From contig OY759263.1 in assembly GCA_963662155.1 (NCBI GenBank), forward strand, positions 540,095 through 604,094: a stretch of 64,000 nucleotides of DNA. Reading direction: 5' to 3'. Under the pieces are notes generated by a model. The model did not search any database and was not told the origin of the DNA. It was given only the letters and a program-made list of their open reading frames with translations. Source of the stretch: Lamellibrachia columna (lineage: Eukaryota > Annelida > Polychaeta > Sabellida > Siboglinidae). The position numbers and the translations under genes were made by a program. Positions 22,048 to 37,200 of this stretch are shown here, piece after piece. Within the stretch, counting starts at the first letter, position 1. Every line of letters begins with the position of its first letter.

Positions 22048-24350
22048 GTGGACAATGTAAAAATATTTGAACCATTGGGTAATAGTGACCATAATCAAAT
22101 ACATTTTGACATCAATGTAAAATCAGAAAGTAAAAATAAGAAAACGTACAAGAGAAACTTCCACAAAGGTAACTACAAAGATATGAGAAAATACTTAGCA
22201 AAGCTAGATTGGAATAACATGCTGATGAATAAGACCGCAATTGAATGTTGGAATATTCTAAAATATGAAATTGAGAGTATCATCGATAAATTTGTTCCCT
22301 TCCAAAAACAAGGAAAACGGTGTAGAAAGAAACACTTGTCAAAAGAGGCTATTAGAAAAATAATGCTAAAACAAACTATGTGGAGGGTTTATAGGCGTAC
22401 CAGAAAGGACGAAGACTATGCAAAATACAAAGAGGCACTTAATGCAGCTACAACTGAAATCAGACAATCTAAAAGAAGCTATGAGCAAAAACTAGCATGT
22501 AACATAAAAAATTACAGCAAGAGTTTTTATGCATATGTCAGGAGTAAACAAAACGTACAAGACAAGGTTGGACCTCTAGAAGACAGTGCTGGAAATATAA
22601 TATCACAGGGGTTTTTAATGGCGAAAGACCTAAATGGTTACTTCAGTTCAGTGTTTACCAAAGAAGATATTAGTTCATTACCAGTTGCTGATGCTAAATT
22701 TCAGGGGGCTAAATCTGACTATTTAGGTCCGTTAGTTGTAACTCCAGAATTGGTAGCTAAGAAAATAAAGGCAATGAAGGATAACAAATCACCGGGAGTG
22801 GATGGGATTCCTCCAAAATTACTAATGGAAACAGTAGAACAAATCAGTATACCACTTGCAAGAGTATTCAACTTGTCATTAAAAGAGGGAGTTGTTCCGT
22901 TTGAATGGAAAGAAGCAAACATCATACCATTATTTAAAAAGGGTTCGAGAAATAAGTCAGAGAATTACAGACCAGTGAGTTTAACGTCAGTGATTTGTAA
23001 ATTATTAGAAAGGTTAATTAAAGACCATATGGTGGAATTCCTCGTTAAGCATAAATTATTAAATTCATCTCAACATGGATTCCTTAAAGCGAGGTCATGC
23101 TTAACAAATATGTTATGTTTTTTGGAAGAAATCACTAAGTGGATAGACGTGGGATCGCCAGTAGATATTATCTACTTAGATTTTCAGTAAGCTTTTGACA
23201 AAGTGCCACATCAAAGATTACTACTTAAATTAAAAGCCCATGGTATCGGGGATAGCATAACTGACTGGATAGAACAATGGCTGACTGACAGAAGACAACG
23301 AGTTGTAGTAGATGGAGAAGTTTCAAATTGGAAATCGTTTTTGAGTGGGGTACCTCAAGGATCAGTATTAGGACCTATATTATTCTTAATTTATATCAAT
23401 GACTTGGACGACAGTATAACAAGTAACGTACTGAAATTTGCGGATGACACAAAACTGTTTAGAAAGGTTAATACTGATGGTGATAAACAACATTTACAAA
23501 ACGATCTAGACAGATTAGTGAAATGGTCTGAGAAATGGCAGATGTTGTTCAATTTTGGGAAATGTAAATGCCTACATACAGGACATAGGAACTTGAATGT
23601 AAACTATAAAATGGGAGATACTGTTCTGGGTACTACTGTAAAAGAAAAGGACTTAGGAGTTACAATAAGCGCTGATATGAAAGTTTCAGAGCAGTGTGGT
23701 ATTGCAGCTTCAAAGGGTAATCAATTTCTTGGATTGATTAGAAGAAACATAACATACAAGGGAAAAAAGTTAATTATACCTCTTTATAAAGCAATAGTTA
23801 GACCTCATTTAGAATACTGTATACAAGCATGGAGACCATATCGTAAGAAGGATATAGATACGCTTGAACGCATACAAAGGAGAGCAACTAAAATGATTCC
23901 AGAAGTGAGAGACCTTAGTTATGAAGAACGCCTGAAAGAATGTGGTTTAACAACTCTAGAGACAAGGAGGTTAAGAGGAGATCAGATTGAAGTTTTTAAG
24001 ATATTGAATGGGTATGAAAATATTGATAGAAATATGTTTTTCTCACTCAAGAAGGATAGCAGAACTAGAGGACATGAGGTAAAATTAGTAAAGGATCAAT
24101 GTAGATTGGACATCAGGAAGCACTCGTTCTCACAGAGGACAATAAATGAATGGAACAAATTGTCTACAGATTGTGTAACTGCTAGCAGCGTGAATATGTT
24201 TAAAAACAAGGTTGACACATATCTCAGGAGGGCGGGCTATAAGTAGATGAACATTGTTGGACTCTCAATAAGCCAATGGCTTCCTTGTCCACTTGCCATC
24301 TGGGCCTTTGGCTTGGATGGAAAATCTTGTTAAATCTTGTTAAATATAAC
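21992..24350 (+). mobile_element. CR1/jockey-like LINE, 5'-truncated copy 1
   Basis: Begins in the C-terminus of the AP-type endonuclease (GNSDHNQIHF, the SDH motif). The whole reverse transcriptase follows: [49 protein letters not shown] and the catalytic FADDTKLF near 23437. The C-terminal region has YCIQAWRPYRKKD and QRRATKMIPE. The frame is open from 22027 to 24246 except for one nonsense codon, TAA at 23188-23190, where copy 2 has Lys (FQ-K-AFDKVP). The 3' UTR is short and ends with a direct repeat, aaatcttgtt twice, at about 24322-24345. Integrity and similarity to copy 2 imply recent activity. Opposite in strand to DLAT. Confidence 0.9.
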
Positions 24351-25254
24351 CATTTGCTAATGTGTTAAAATGTTAGGACATTCTGATACATCACCTTTTT
24401 AATTTCCTGAAAATTGGTTGATTTGACAAAGATAGCAATAGCAGCTCTCATACTTGGTACGAGAGCTGCTATTGGTCACACACTTACCCCCATTTCTCAT
24501 GATAAAACACAATTCCATTGTCACTTGATCCTTTATGCCATATCATCTATACCAAATCTGCCATCTAAAAAGCTAAGCTATATTAAAATGTGGTTTAGCC
24601 TTTTGATCCCATCATTGTGATAGTTCCATCATTGTGATGGCAAAAATATCACGTGCTCCCTTTTATCATTTCACAATAATATATTCCTTGATTCCTTGAT
24701 GACTCTTCATTGCAATTTACATTTTGTGATAAGAAAATTGTGTTATTTTCAGAAATTATTGCTGACATGCAGTTATCAGTAGTTTTTCTTTTTATAAGAA
24801 AAATATTTAGATAAGAAAATTTTTCTTATTCAAAGAAAGTCTTTCAGAAGGTTTTTTATGTTTTCAGAAAAATATTCTTACTAATGTAAAACATCAGAAA
24901 TGACTACTAGAAAATATTTCTTATTAAATTTAAGGAAACATTTCTTGATTTACAAATTTTCTTGTCTGGCTCCCTAGAAAATAATTTAAGAAAAATGTTC
25001 TTGCTTTTTTCTCGATTTAAGAAAATGCTTCTCTTAATTCAGAAAAATATTTTTTAGATAAGAACAATTTTCTAGGATAAATAAGAAAATATTTCTATAA
25101 CCTTTTCTTAATTTTAGAAACTATTTTCTTAGCCAAGACAATTTTTCTTATGAAAAATTTCTCAAATCATGAAAATAATTTTCTTACGTGGCTTCCTAGA
25201 AAAATGTTCTTGCTTTAAGTTTTTTTTTCTTAAAACAAGAACATTACAGCAGGG
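24351..25254. other. DLAT intron: hairpin and AAGAAAAT-rich tract
   Basis: Perfect 14-bp inverted arms CAATAGCAGCTCTC / GAGAGCTGCTATTG at 24436-24449 and 24461-24474, possibly the core of a small foldback element. From about 24725 to 25245 there is a dense mosaic of aagaaaat and attttctt motifs like that at 11866-12125. No gene recognised. Confidence 0.6.
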
Positions 25255-28200
25255 TTGTTGGTAGACTGGCAAACAACTAACAGGAAGGTGGTTATCTAAA
25301 GATAACAGTCATTGTTGGGAGACTGACAGTCAACTAACAGAGATGTGGTTATCTAAGGATGACAGTCATTGTTGGGACTGAAGGTCAACTAACAGGGAGG
25401 TGGTTATCTAAGGATGACATTCATTGTTGGGTGATTGTCAGTCAACTAACAGGGAGGTGGTTATCTAAGGATGACAGTCAGTGTTGGGACTGACAGTCAA
25501 TTACCAGGGAGATAGTTGTCTCAGGATGACAGTCATTATTGGGAGACTGACAGACAACTTACAGGGAAGAGGTTATCTAAGAATGACAGTCATTGTTGGG
25601 TGACTGACAGTCAACTAACAGGAATGTGGTTATCTAAGGATGACAGTCATTGTTGGGACTGACAGCCAACTAACAGGGATGTGGTTATCTAAGGATGACC
25701 GTCATTGTTGGGACTGACAGTCAACTAACAGGGATGTGGTTATCTAAGGATGACCGTCATTGTTGGGACTGACAGTCAACTAACAGGGAGGTGGTTATCT
25801 AAGGATGACCGTCATTGTTGGGACTGACAGTCAACTAACAGGGAGGTGGTTATCTAAGGATGACAGTCATTGTTGGGAGACTGACAGTCAACTAACAGGG
25901 AGGTGGTTGTCTCAGGATGACAGTCATTTTTGGGTGACTGACAGTCAACTAACAGGGATGTGGTTATCTAAGGATGACAGTCATTGTTGGGACTGACAGT
26001 CAACTAACAGGGAGGTGGTTATCTAAGGATGACAGTCATTGTTGGGACTGACAGTCAACTAACAGGGATGTGGTTATCTAAGGATGACCGTCATTGTTGG
26101 GACTGACAGTCAACTAACAGGAAGGTGGTTATCTAAGGATAACAGTCATTGTTGGGAGACTGACAGTCAACTAACAGGGGGTGGTTATCTAAGGATGACA
26201 GTCATTGTTGGGACTGACAGTCAACTAACAGGGAGGTGGTTATCTAAGGATGACAGTCATTGTTGGGAGACTGACAGTCAAATAACAAGGAGGTGGTTAT
26301 CTAAGGATGACAGTCATTGTTGGGAGACTGACAGTCAACTAACAGGGAGGTGGTTATCTAAGGTTGACAGTCATTGTTGGGATTGACAGTCAACTAACAG
26401 GGAGGTGGTTATCTAAGAAAGAGAGTCATTGTTGTGAGACTGACAGTCAACTAACAGGGAGGTGGTTATCTAAGGATGACATTCATTGTTGGGTGATTGT
26501 CAGTCAACTAACAGGGAGGTGGTTATCTAAGGATGACAGTCAGTGTTGGGAGACTGACAGTCAATTAACAGGGAGATAGTTGTCTCAGGATGACAGTCAT
26601 TATTGGGAGACTGACAGACAACTTACAGGGAAGAGGTTATCTAAGAATGACAGTCATTGTTGGGTGACTGACAGTCAACTAACAGGAATGTGGTTATCTA
26701 AGGATGACAGTCATTGTTGGGACTGACAGCCAACTAACAGGGATGTGGTTATCTAAGGATGACCGTCATTATTGGGACTGACAGTCAACTAACAGGGAGG
26801 TGGTTATCTAAGGATGACAGTCATTGTTGGGTGATTGACAGTCAACTAACAGGGAGGTGGTTATCTAAGGATAACAGTCATTGTTGGGACTGACAGTCAA
26901 CTAACAGGGAGGTGGTTATCTAAGGATGACAGTCACTGTTTGGAGACTGACAGTCAAATAACAAGGAGGTGGTTATCTAAGGATGACAGTCATTGTTGGG
27001 AGACTGACAGTCAACTAACAGGGAGGTGGTTATCTAAAGTTGACAGTCATTGTTGGGATTGACAGTCAACTAACAGGGAGGTGGTTATCTAAGGATGACA
27101 GTCATTGTTTGGTGACTGACAGTCAACTAACAGGGAATTGGTTATCTAAGGATGACAGTCATTGTTGGGACTGACAGTCAACTAACAGGGAATTGGTTAT
27201 CTAAAGATGACAGTCATTGTTGGAACTGACAGTCCACTAACAGGGAGGTGGTTATCTAAGGATGACAGTCATTGTTGGGACTGACAGTCAACTAACAGGG
27301 AGGTGGTTATCTAAGGATGACAATCATTGTTGGGAGACTGACAGTCAACTAACAGGGAGGTTGTTATCTAAGGATGACAGTCATTGTTGGGAGACTGACA
27401 GTCAACTAACAGGGGGTGGTTATCTAAGGATGACAGTCATTGTTGGGACTGACAGTCAACTAACAGGGAGGTGGTTATCTAAGGATGACAGTCATTGTTG
27501 GGTGACTGACAGTCAACTAACAGGGATGTGGTTATCTAAGGATGACAATCATTGTTGGGACTGACAGTCAACTAACAGGGATGTGGTTATCTAAGGATGA
27601 CAGTCATTGTTGGGAGACTGACAGTCAACTAACAGGGAGGTGGTTATCTAAGGATGACATTCATTGTTGGGAGACTGACAGTCAACTAACAGGGGGGTGG
27701 TTATCTAAAGATGACACTAACAGGGAGGTGGTTATCTAAGGATGACAGTCATTGTTGGGAAACTGACAGTCAACTAACAGGGAGGTGGTTATCTAAGGAT
27801 GACAGTCATTGTTGAGACTGACAGTCAACTAACAGGGAGGTGGTTATCTAAGGATGACAGTCATTGTTGGGACTGACAGTCAACTAACAGGGAGGTGGTT
27901 ATCTAAGGATAACAGTCATTGTTGGGAGACTGACAGTCAAATAACAAGGAGGTGGTTATCTTAGGATGACAGTCATTGTTGGGACTGACAGTCAACTAAC
28001 AGGGATGTGGTTATCTAAGGATGACCATCATTGTTGGGACTGACAGTCAACTAACAGGGAGGTGGTTATCTAAGGATGACAGTCATTGTTGGGAGACTGA
28101 CAGTCAAATAACAAGGAGGTGGTTATCTAAGGATGACAGTCATTGTTGGGAGACTGACAGTCAACTAACAGGGAGGTGGTTATCTAAGGTTGAGAGTCAT

Positions 28201-31200
28201 TGTTGGGATTGACAGTCAACTAACAGGGAGGTGGTTATCTAAGGACGATAGTCATTGTTGTGAGACTGACAGTCAACTAACAGGGAGGTGGTTATCTAAG
28301 GATGACATTCATTGTTGGGTGATTGTCAGTCAACTAACAGGGAGGTGGTTATCTAAGGATGACAGTCAGTGTTGGGAGACTGACAGTCAATTAACAGGGA
28401 GATAGTTGTCTCAGGATGACAGTCATTATTGGGAGACTGACAGACAACTTACAGGGAAGAGGTTATCTAAGAATGACAGTCATTGTTGGGTGACTGACAG
28501 TCAACTAACAGGAATGTGGTTATCTAAGGATGACAGTCATTGTTGGGACTGACAGCCAACTAACAGGGATGTGGTTATCTAAGGATGACCGTCATTGTTG
28601 GGACTGACAGTCAACTAACAGGGAGGTGGTTATCTAAGGATGACAGTCATTGTTGGGTGATTGACAGTCAACTAACAGGGAGGTGGTTATCTAAGGATAA
28701 CAGTCATTGTTGGGACTGACAGTCAACTAACAGGGAGGTGGTTATCTAAGGATGACAGTCACTGTTTGGAGACTGACAGTCAAATAACAAGGAGGTGGTT
28801 ATCTAAGGATGACAGTCATTGTTGGGAGACTGACAGTCAACTAACAGGGATGTGGTTATCTAAAGTTGACAGTCATTGTTGGGATTGACAGTCAACTAAC
28901 AGGGAGGTGGTTATCTAAGGATGACAGTCATTGTTTGGTGACTGACAGTCAACTAACAGGGAATTGGTTATCTAAGGATGACAGTCATTGTTGGGACTGA
29001 CAGTCAACTAACAGGGAATTGGTTATCTAAGGATGACAGTCATTGTTGGAACTGACAGTCCACTAACAGGGAGGTGGTTATCTAAGGATGACAGTCATTG
29101 TTGGGACTGACAGTCAACTAACAGGGAGGTGGTTATCTAAGGATGACAATCATTGTTGGGAGACTGACAGTCAACTAACAGGGAGGTTGTTATCTAAGGA
29201 TGACAGTCATTGTTGGGAGACTGACAGTCAACTAACAGGGGGTGGTTATCTAAGGATGACAGTCATTGTTGGGACTGACAGTCAACTAACAGGGAGGTGG
29301 TTATCTAAGGATGACAGTCATTGTTGGGTGACTGACAGTCAACTAACAGGGATGTGGTTATCTAAGGATGACAATCATTGTTGGGACTGACAGTCAACTA
29401 ACAGGGATGTGGTTATCTAAGGATGACAGTCATTGTTGGGAGACTGACAGTCAACTAACAGGGAGGTGGTTATCTAAGGATGACATTCATTGTTGGGAGA
29501 CTGACAGTCAACTAACAGGGGGGTGGTTATCTAAAGATGACACTAACAGGGAGGTGGTTATCTAAGGATGACAGTCATTGTTGGGAAACTGACAGTCAAC
29601 TAACAGGGAGGTGGTTATCTAAGGATGACAGTCATTGTTGAGACTGACAGTCAACTAACAGGGAGGTGGTTATCTAAGGATGACAGTCATTGTTGGGTGA
29701 TTGACAGTCAACAAACAGGGAGGTGGTTATCTAAGGATAACAGTCATTGTTGGGAGACTGACAGTCAAATAACAAGGAGGTGGTTATCTAAGGATGACAG
29801 TCATTGTTGGGACTGACAGTCAACTAACAGGGATGTGGTTATCTAAGGATGACCGTCATTGTTGGGACTGACAGTCAACTAACAGGGAGGTGGTTATCTA
29901 AGGATAACAGTCATTGTTGGGAGACTGACAGTCAAATAACAAGGAGGTGGTTATCTAAGGATGACAGTCATTGTTGGGACTGACAGTCAACTAACAGAGA
30001 TGTGGTTATCTAAGGATGACCATCATTGTTGGGACTGACAGTCAACTAACAGGGAGGTGGTTATCTAAGGATGACAGTCATTGTTGGGAGACTGACAGTC
30101 AAATAACAAGGAGGTGGTTATCTAAGGATGACAGTCATTGTTGGGAGACTGACAGTCAACTAACAGGGAGGTGGTTATCTAAGGTTGACAGTCATTGTTG
30201 GGATTGACAGTCAACTAACAGGGAGGTGGTTATCTAAGGACGAGAGTCATTGTTGTGAGACTGACAGTCAACTAACAGGGAGGTGGTTATCTAAGGATGA
30301 CCGTCATTGTTGGGACTGACAGTCAACTAACAGGGAGGTGGTTATCTAAGGATGATAGTCATTGTTGGGAGACTGACAGTCAACTAACAGGGAGGTGGTT
30401 ATCTAAAGATGACACTAACAGGGAGGTGGTTATCTAAGGATGACAGTCATTGTTGGGAAACTGACAGTCAACTAACAGGGAGGTGGTTATCTAAGGATGA
30501 CAGTCATTGTTGAGACTGACAGTCAACTAACAGGGAGGTGTTTATCTAAGGATGACAGTCATTGTTGGGTGATTGACAGTCAACAAACAGGGAGGTGGTT
30601 ATCTAAGGATAACAGTCATTGTTGGGAGACTGACAGTCAAATAACAAGGAGGTGGTTATCTAAGGATGACAGTCATTGTTGGGACTGACAGTCAACTAAC
30701 AGGGATGTGGTTATCTAAGGATGACCGTCATTGTTGGGACTGACAGTCAACTAACAGGGAGGTGGTTATCTAAGGATAACAGTCATTGTTGGGAGACTGA
30801 CAGTCAAATAACAAGGAGGTGGTTATCTAAGGATGACAGTCATTGTTGGGACTGACAGTCAACTAACAGAGATGTGGTTATCTAAGGATGACCATCATTG
30901 TTGGGACTGACAGTCAACTAACAGGGAGGTGGTTATCTAAGGATGACAGTCATTGTTGGGAGACTGACAGTCAAATAACAAGGAGGTGGTTATCTAAGGA
31001 TGACAGTCATTGTTGGGAGACTGACAGTCAACTAACAGGGAGGTGGTTATCTAAGGTTGACAGTCATTGTTGGGATTGACAGTCAACTAACAGGGAGGTG
31101 GTTATCTAAGGACGAGAGTCATTGTTGTGAGACTGACAGTCAACTAACAGGGAGGTGGTTATCTAAGGATGACCGTCATTGTTGGGACTGACAGTCAACT

Positions 31201-34200
31201 AACAGGGAGGTGGTTATCTAAGGATGACAGTCATTGTTGGGAGACTGACAGTCAACTAACAGGGAGGTGGTTGTCTCAGGATGACAGTCATTTTTGGGTG
31301 ACTGACAGTCAACTAACAGGGATGTGGTTATCTAAGGATGACAGTCATTGTTGGGACTGACAGTCAACTAACAGGGAGGTGGTTATCTAAGGATGACAGT
31401 CATTGTTGGGACTGACAGTCAACTAACAGGGATGTGGTTATCTAAGGATGACCGTCATTGTTGGGACTGACAGTCAACTAACAGGAAGGTGGTTATCTAA
31501 GGATAACAGTCATTGTTGGGAGACTGACAGTCAAATAACAAGGAGGTGGTTATCTAAGGATGACAGTCATTGTTGGGACTGACAGTCAACTAACAGGGAG
31601 GTGGTTATCTAAGGATGACAGTCATTGTTGGGAGACTGACAGTCAAATAACAAGGAGGTGGTTATCTAAGGATGACAGTCATTGTTGGGAGACTGACAGT
31701 CAACTAACAGGGAGGTGGTTATCTAAGGTTGACAGTCATTGTTGGGATTGACAGTCAACTAACAGGGAGGTGGTTATCTAAGGACGAGAGTCATTGTTGT
31801 GAGACTGACAGTCAACTAACAGGGAGGTGGTTATCTAAGGATGACATTCATTGTTGGGTGATTGTCAGTCAACTAACAGGGAGGTGGTTATCTAAGGATG
31901 ACAGTCAGTGTTGGGAGACTGACAGTCAATTAACAGGGAGATAGTTGTCTCAGGATGACAGTCATTATTGGGAGACTGACAGACAACTTACAGGGAAGAG
32001 GTTATCTAAGAATGACAGTCATTGTTGGGTGACTGACAGTCAACTAACAGGAATGTGGTTATCTAAGGATGACAGTCATTGTTGGGACTGACAGCCAACT
32101 AACAGGGATGTGGTTATCTAAGGATGACCGTCATTATTGGGACTGACAGTCAACTAACAGGGAGGTGGTTATCTAAGGATGACAGTCATTGTTGGGTGAT
32201 TGACAGTCAACTAACAGGGAGGTGGTTATCTAAGGATAACAGTCATTGTTGGGACTGACAGTCAACTAACAGGGAGGTGGTTATCTAAGGATGACAGTCA
32301 CTGTTTGGAGACTGACAGTCAAATAACAAGGAGGTGGTTATCTAAGGATGACAGTCATTGTTGGGAGACTGACAGTCAACTAACAGGGAGGTGGTTATCT
32401 AAAGTTGACAGTCATTGTTGGGATTGACAGTCAACTAACAGGGAGGTGGTTATCTAAGGATGACAGTCATTGTTTGGTGACTGACAGTCAACTAACAGGG
32501 AATTGGTTATCTAAGGATGACAGTCATTGTTGGGACTGACAGTCAACTAACAGGGAATTGGTTATCTAAGGATGACAGTCATTGTTGGAACTGACAGTCC
32601 ACTAACAGGGAGGTGGTTATCTAAGGATGACAGTCATTGTTGGGACTGACAGTCAACTAACAGGGAGGTGGTTATCTAAGGATGACAATCATTGTTGGGA
32701 GACTGACAGTCAACTAACAGGGAGGTTGTTATCTAAGGATGACAGTCATTGTTGGGAGACTGACAGTCAACTAACAGGGGGTGGTTATCTAAGGATGACA
32801 GTCATTGTTGGGACTGACAGTCAACTAACAGGGAGGTGGTTATCTAAGGATGACAGTCATTGTTGGGTGACTGACAGTCAACTAACAGGGATGTGGTTAT
32901 CTAAGGATGACAATCATTGTTGGGACTGACAGTCAACTAACAGGGATGTGGTTATCTAAGGATGACAGTCATTGTTGGGAGACTGACAGTCAACTAACAG
33001 GGAGGTGGTTATCTAAGGATGACATTCATTGTTGGGAGACTGACAGTCAACTAACAGGGGGGTGGTTATCTAAAGATGACACTAACAGGGAGGTGGTTAT
33101 CTAAGGATGACAGTCATTGTTGGGAAACTGACAGTCAACTAACAGGGAGGTGGTTATCTAAGGATGACAGTCATTGTTGAGACTGACAGTCAACTAACAG
33201 GGAGGTGGTTATCTAAGGATGACAGTCATTGTTGGGACTGACAGTCAACTAACAGGGATGTGGTTATCTAAGGATGACCGTCATTGTTGGGACTGACAGT
33301 CAACTAACAGGGAGGTGGTTATCTAAGAATAACAGTCATTGTTGGGAGACTGACAGTCAAATAACAAGGAGGTGGTTATCTTAGGATGACAGTCATTGTT
33401 GGGACTGACAGTCAACTAACAGGGATGTGGTTATCTAAGGATGACCATCATTGTTGGGACTGACAGTCAACTAACAGGGAGGTGGTTATCTAAGGATGAC
33501 AGTCATTGTTGGGAGACTGACAGTCAAATAACAAGGAGGTGGTTATCTAAGGATGACAGTCATTGTTGGGAGACTGACAGTCAACTAACAGGGAGGTGGT
33601 TATCTAAGGTTGACAGTCATTGTTGGGATTGACAGTCAACTAACAGGGAGGTGGTTATCTAAGGACGATAGTCATTGTTGTGAGACTGACAGTCAACTAA
33701 CAGGGAGGTGGTTATCTAAGGATGACATTCATTGTTGGGTGATTGTCAGTCAACTAACAGGGAGGTGGTTATCTAAGGATGACAGTCAGTGTTGGGAGAC
33801 TGACAGTCAATTAACAGGGAGATAGTTGTCTCAGGATGACAGTCATTATTGGGAGACTGACAGACAACTTACAGGGAAGAGGTTATCTAAGAATGACAGT
33901 CATTGTTGGGAGACTGACAGTCAACTAACAGGAATGTGGTTATCTAAGGATGACAGTCATTGTTGGGACTGACAGCCAACTAACAGGGATGTGGTTATCT
34001 AAGGATGACAGTCATTGTTGGGACTGACAGTCAACTAACAGGGAGGTGGTTATCTAAGGATGACAGTCATTGTTGGGTGATTGACAGTCAACTAACAGGG
34101 AGGTGGTTATCTAAGGATAACAGTCGTTGTTGGGACTGACAGTCAACTAACAGGGAGGTGGTTATCTAAGGATGACAGTCACTGTTTGGAGACTGACAGT

Positions 34201-37200
34201 CAAATAACAAGGAGGTGGTTATCTAAGGATGACAGTCATTGTTGGGAGACTGACAGTCAACTAACAGGGAGGTGGTTATCTAAAGTTGACAGTCATTGTT
34301 GGGATTGACAGTCAACTAACAGGGAGGTGGTTATCTAAGGATGACAGTCATTGTTTGGTGACTGACAGTCAACTAACAGGGAATTGGTTATCTAAGGATG
34401 ACAGTCATTGTTGGGACTGACAGTCAACTAACAGGGAATTGGTTATCTAAGGATGACAGTCATTGTTGGAACTGACAGTCCACTAACAGGGAGGTGGTTA
34501 TCTAAGGATGACAGTCATTGTTGGGACTGACAGTCAACTAACAGGGAGGTGGTTATCTAAGGATGACAATCATTGTTGGGAGACTGACAGTCAACTAACA
34601 GGGAGGTTGTTATCTAAGGATGACAGTCATTGTTGGGAGACTGACAGTCAACTAACAGGGGGTGGTTATCTAAGGATGACAGTCATTGTTGGGACTGACA
34701 GTCAACTAACAGGGAGGTGGTTATCTAAGGATGACAGTCATTGTTGGGTGACTGACAGTCAACTAACAGGGATGTGGTTATCTAAGGATGACAATCATTG
34801 TTGGGACTGACAGTCAACTAACAGGGATGTGGTTATCTAAGGATGACAGTCATTGTTGGGAGACTGACAGTCAACTAACAGGGAGGTGGTTATCTAAGGA
34901 TGACATTCATTGTTGGGAGACTGACAGTCAACTAACAGGGGGGTGGTTATCTAAAGATGACACTAACAGGGAGGTGGTTATCTAAGGATGACAGTCATTG
35001 TTGGGAAACTGACAGTCAACTAACAGGGAGGTGGTTATCTAAGGATGACAGTCATTGTTGAGACTGACAGTCAACTAACAGGGAGGTGGTTATCTAAGGA
35101 TGACAGTCATTGTTGAGACTGACAGTCAACTAACAGGGAGGTGGTTATCTAAGGATGACAGTCATTGTTGGGACTGACAGTCAACTAACAGGGATGTGGT
35201 TATCTAAGGATGACCGTCATTGTTGGGACTGACAGTCAACTAACAGGGAGGTGGTTATCTAAGGATAACAGTCATTGTTGGGAGACTGACAGTCAAATAA
35301 CAAGGAGGTGGTTATCTTAGGATGACAGTCATTGTTGGGACTGACAGTCAACTAACAGGGATGTGGTTATCTAAGGATGACCATCATTGTTGGGACTGAC
35401 AGTCAACTAACAGGGAGGTGGTTATCTAAGGATGACAGTCATTGTTGGGAGACTGACAGTCAAATAACAAGGAGGTGGTTATCTAAGGATGACAGTCATT
35501 GTTGGGAGACTGACAGTCAACTAACAGGGAGGTGGTTATCTAAGGTTGACAGTCATTGTTGGGATTGACAGTCAACTAACAGGGAGGTGGTTATCTAAGG
35601 ACGATAGTCATTGTTGTGAGACTGACAGTCAACTAACAGGGAGGTGGTTATCTAAGGATGACATTCATTGTTGGGTGATTGTCAGTCAACTAACAGGGAG
35701 GTGGTTATCTAAGGATGACAGTCAGTGTTGGGAGACTGACAGTCAATTAACAGGGAGATAGTTGTCTCAGGATGACAGTCATTATTGGGAGACTGACAGA
35801 CAACTTACAGGGAAGAGGTTATCTAAGAATGACAGTCATTGTTGGGTGACTGACAGTCAACTAACAGGAATGTGGTTATCTAAGGATGACAGTCATTGTT
35901 GGGACTGACAGCCAACTAACAGGGATGTGGTTATCTAAGGATGACAGTCATTGTTGGGTGACTGACAGTCAACTAACAGGGATGTGGTTATCTAAGGATG
36001 ACAATCATTGTTGGGACTGACAGTCAACTAACAGGGATGTGGTTATCTAAGGATGACAGTCATTGTTGGGAGACTGACAGTCAACTAACAGGGAGGTGGT
36101 TATCTAAGGATGACATTCATTGTTGGGAGACTGACAGTCAACTAACAGTGGGGTGGTTATCTAAAGATGACACTAACAGGGAGGTGGTTATCTAAGGATG
36201 ACAGTCATTGTTGGGAAACTGACAGTCAACTAACAGGGAGGTGGTTATCTAAGGATGACAGTCATTGTTGAGACTGACAGTCAACTAACAGGGAGGTGGT
36301 TATCTAAGGATGACAGTCATTGTTGGGTGATTGACAGTCAACTAACAGGGAGGTGGTTATCTAAGGATAACAGTCATTGTTGGGAGACTGACAGTCAAAT
36401 AACAAGGAGGTGGTTATCTAAGGATGACAGTCATTGTTGGGAGACTGACAGTCAACTAACAGGGAGGTGGTTATCTAAAGTTGACAGTCATTGTTGGGAT
36501 TGACAGTCAACTAACAGGGAGGTGGTTATCTAAGGATGACAGTCATTGTTTGGTGACTGACAGTCAACTAACAGGGAGGTGGTTATCTAAGAATGACAGT
36601 CATTGTTGGGACTGACAGTCAACTAACAGGGAATTGGTTATCTAAGGATGACAGTCATTGTTGGAACTGACAGTCCACTAACAGGGAGGTGGTTATCTAA
36701 GGATGACAGTCATTGTTGGGACTGACAGTCAACTAACAGGGAGGTTGTTATCTAAGGATGACAGTCATTGTTGGAAGACTGACAGTCAACTAACAGGGGG
36801 TGGTTATCTAAGGATGACAGTCATTGTTGGGACTGACAGTCAACTAACAGGGAGGTGGTTATCTAAGGATGACAGTCATTGTTGGGTGATTGACAGTCAA
36901 CTAACAGGGAAGTGGTTATCTAAGGATGACAGTCATTGTTGGGTGACTGACAGTCAACTAACAGGGATGTGGTTATCTAAGGATGACAATCATTGTTGGG
37001 ACTGACAGTCAACTAACAGGGATGTGGTTATCTAAGGATGACAGTCATTGTTGGGAGACTGACAGTCAACTAACAGGGAGGTGGTTATCTAAGAAAGACA
37101 GTCATTGTTGGGACTGACAGTCAACTAACAGGGAATTGGTTATCTAAGGATGACAGTCATTGTTGGAACTGACAGTCCACTAACAGGGAGGTGGTTATCT

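Noticed and set aside
24414..24620. Short plus-strand ORF
   Set aside because: No motif; overlaps a 14-bp hairpin in intron sequence.
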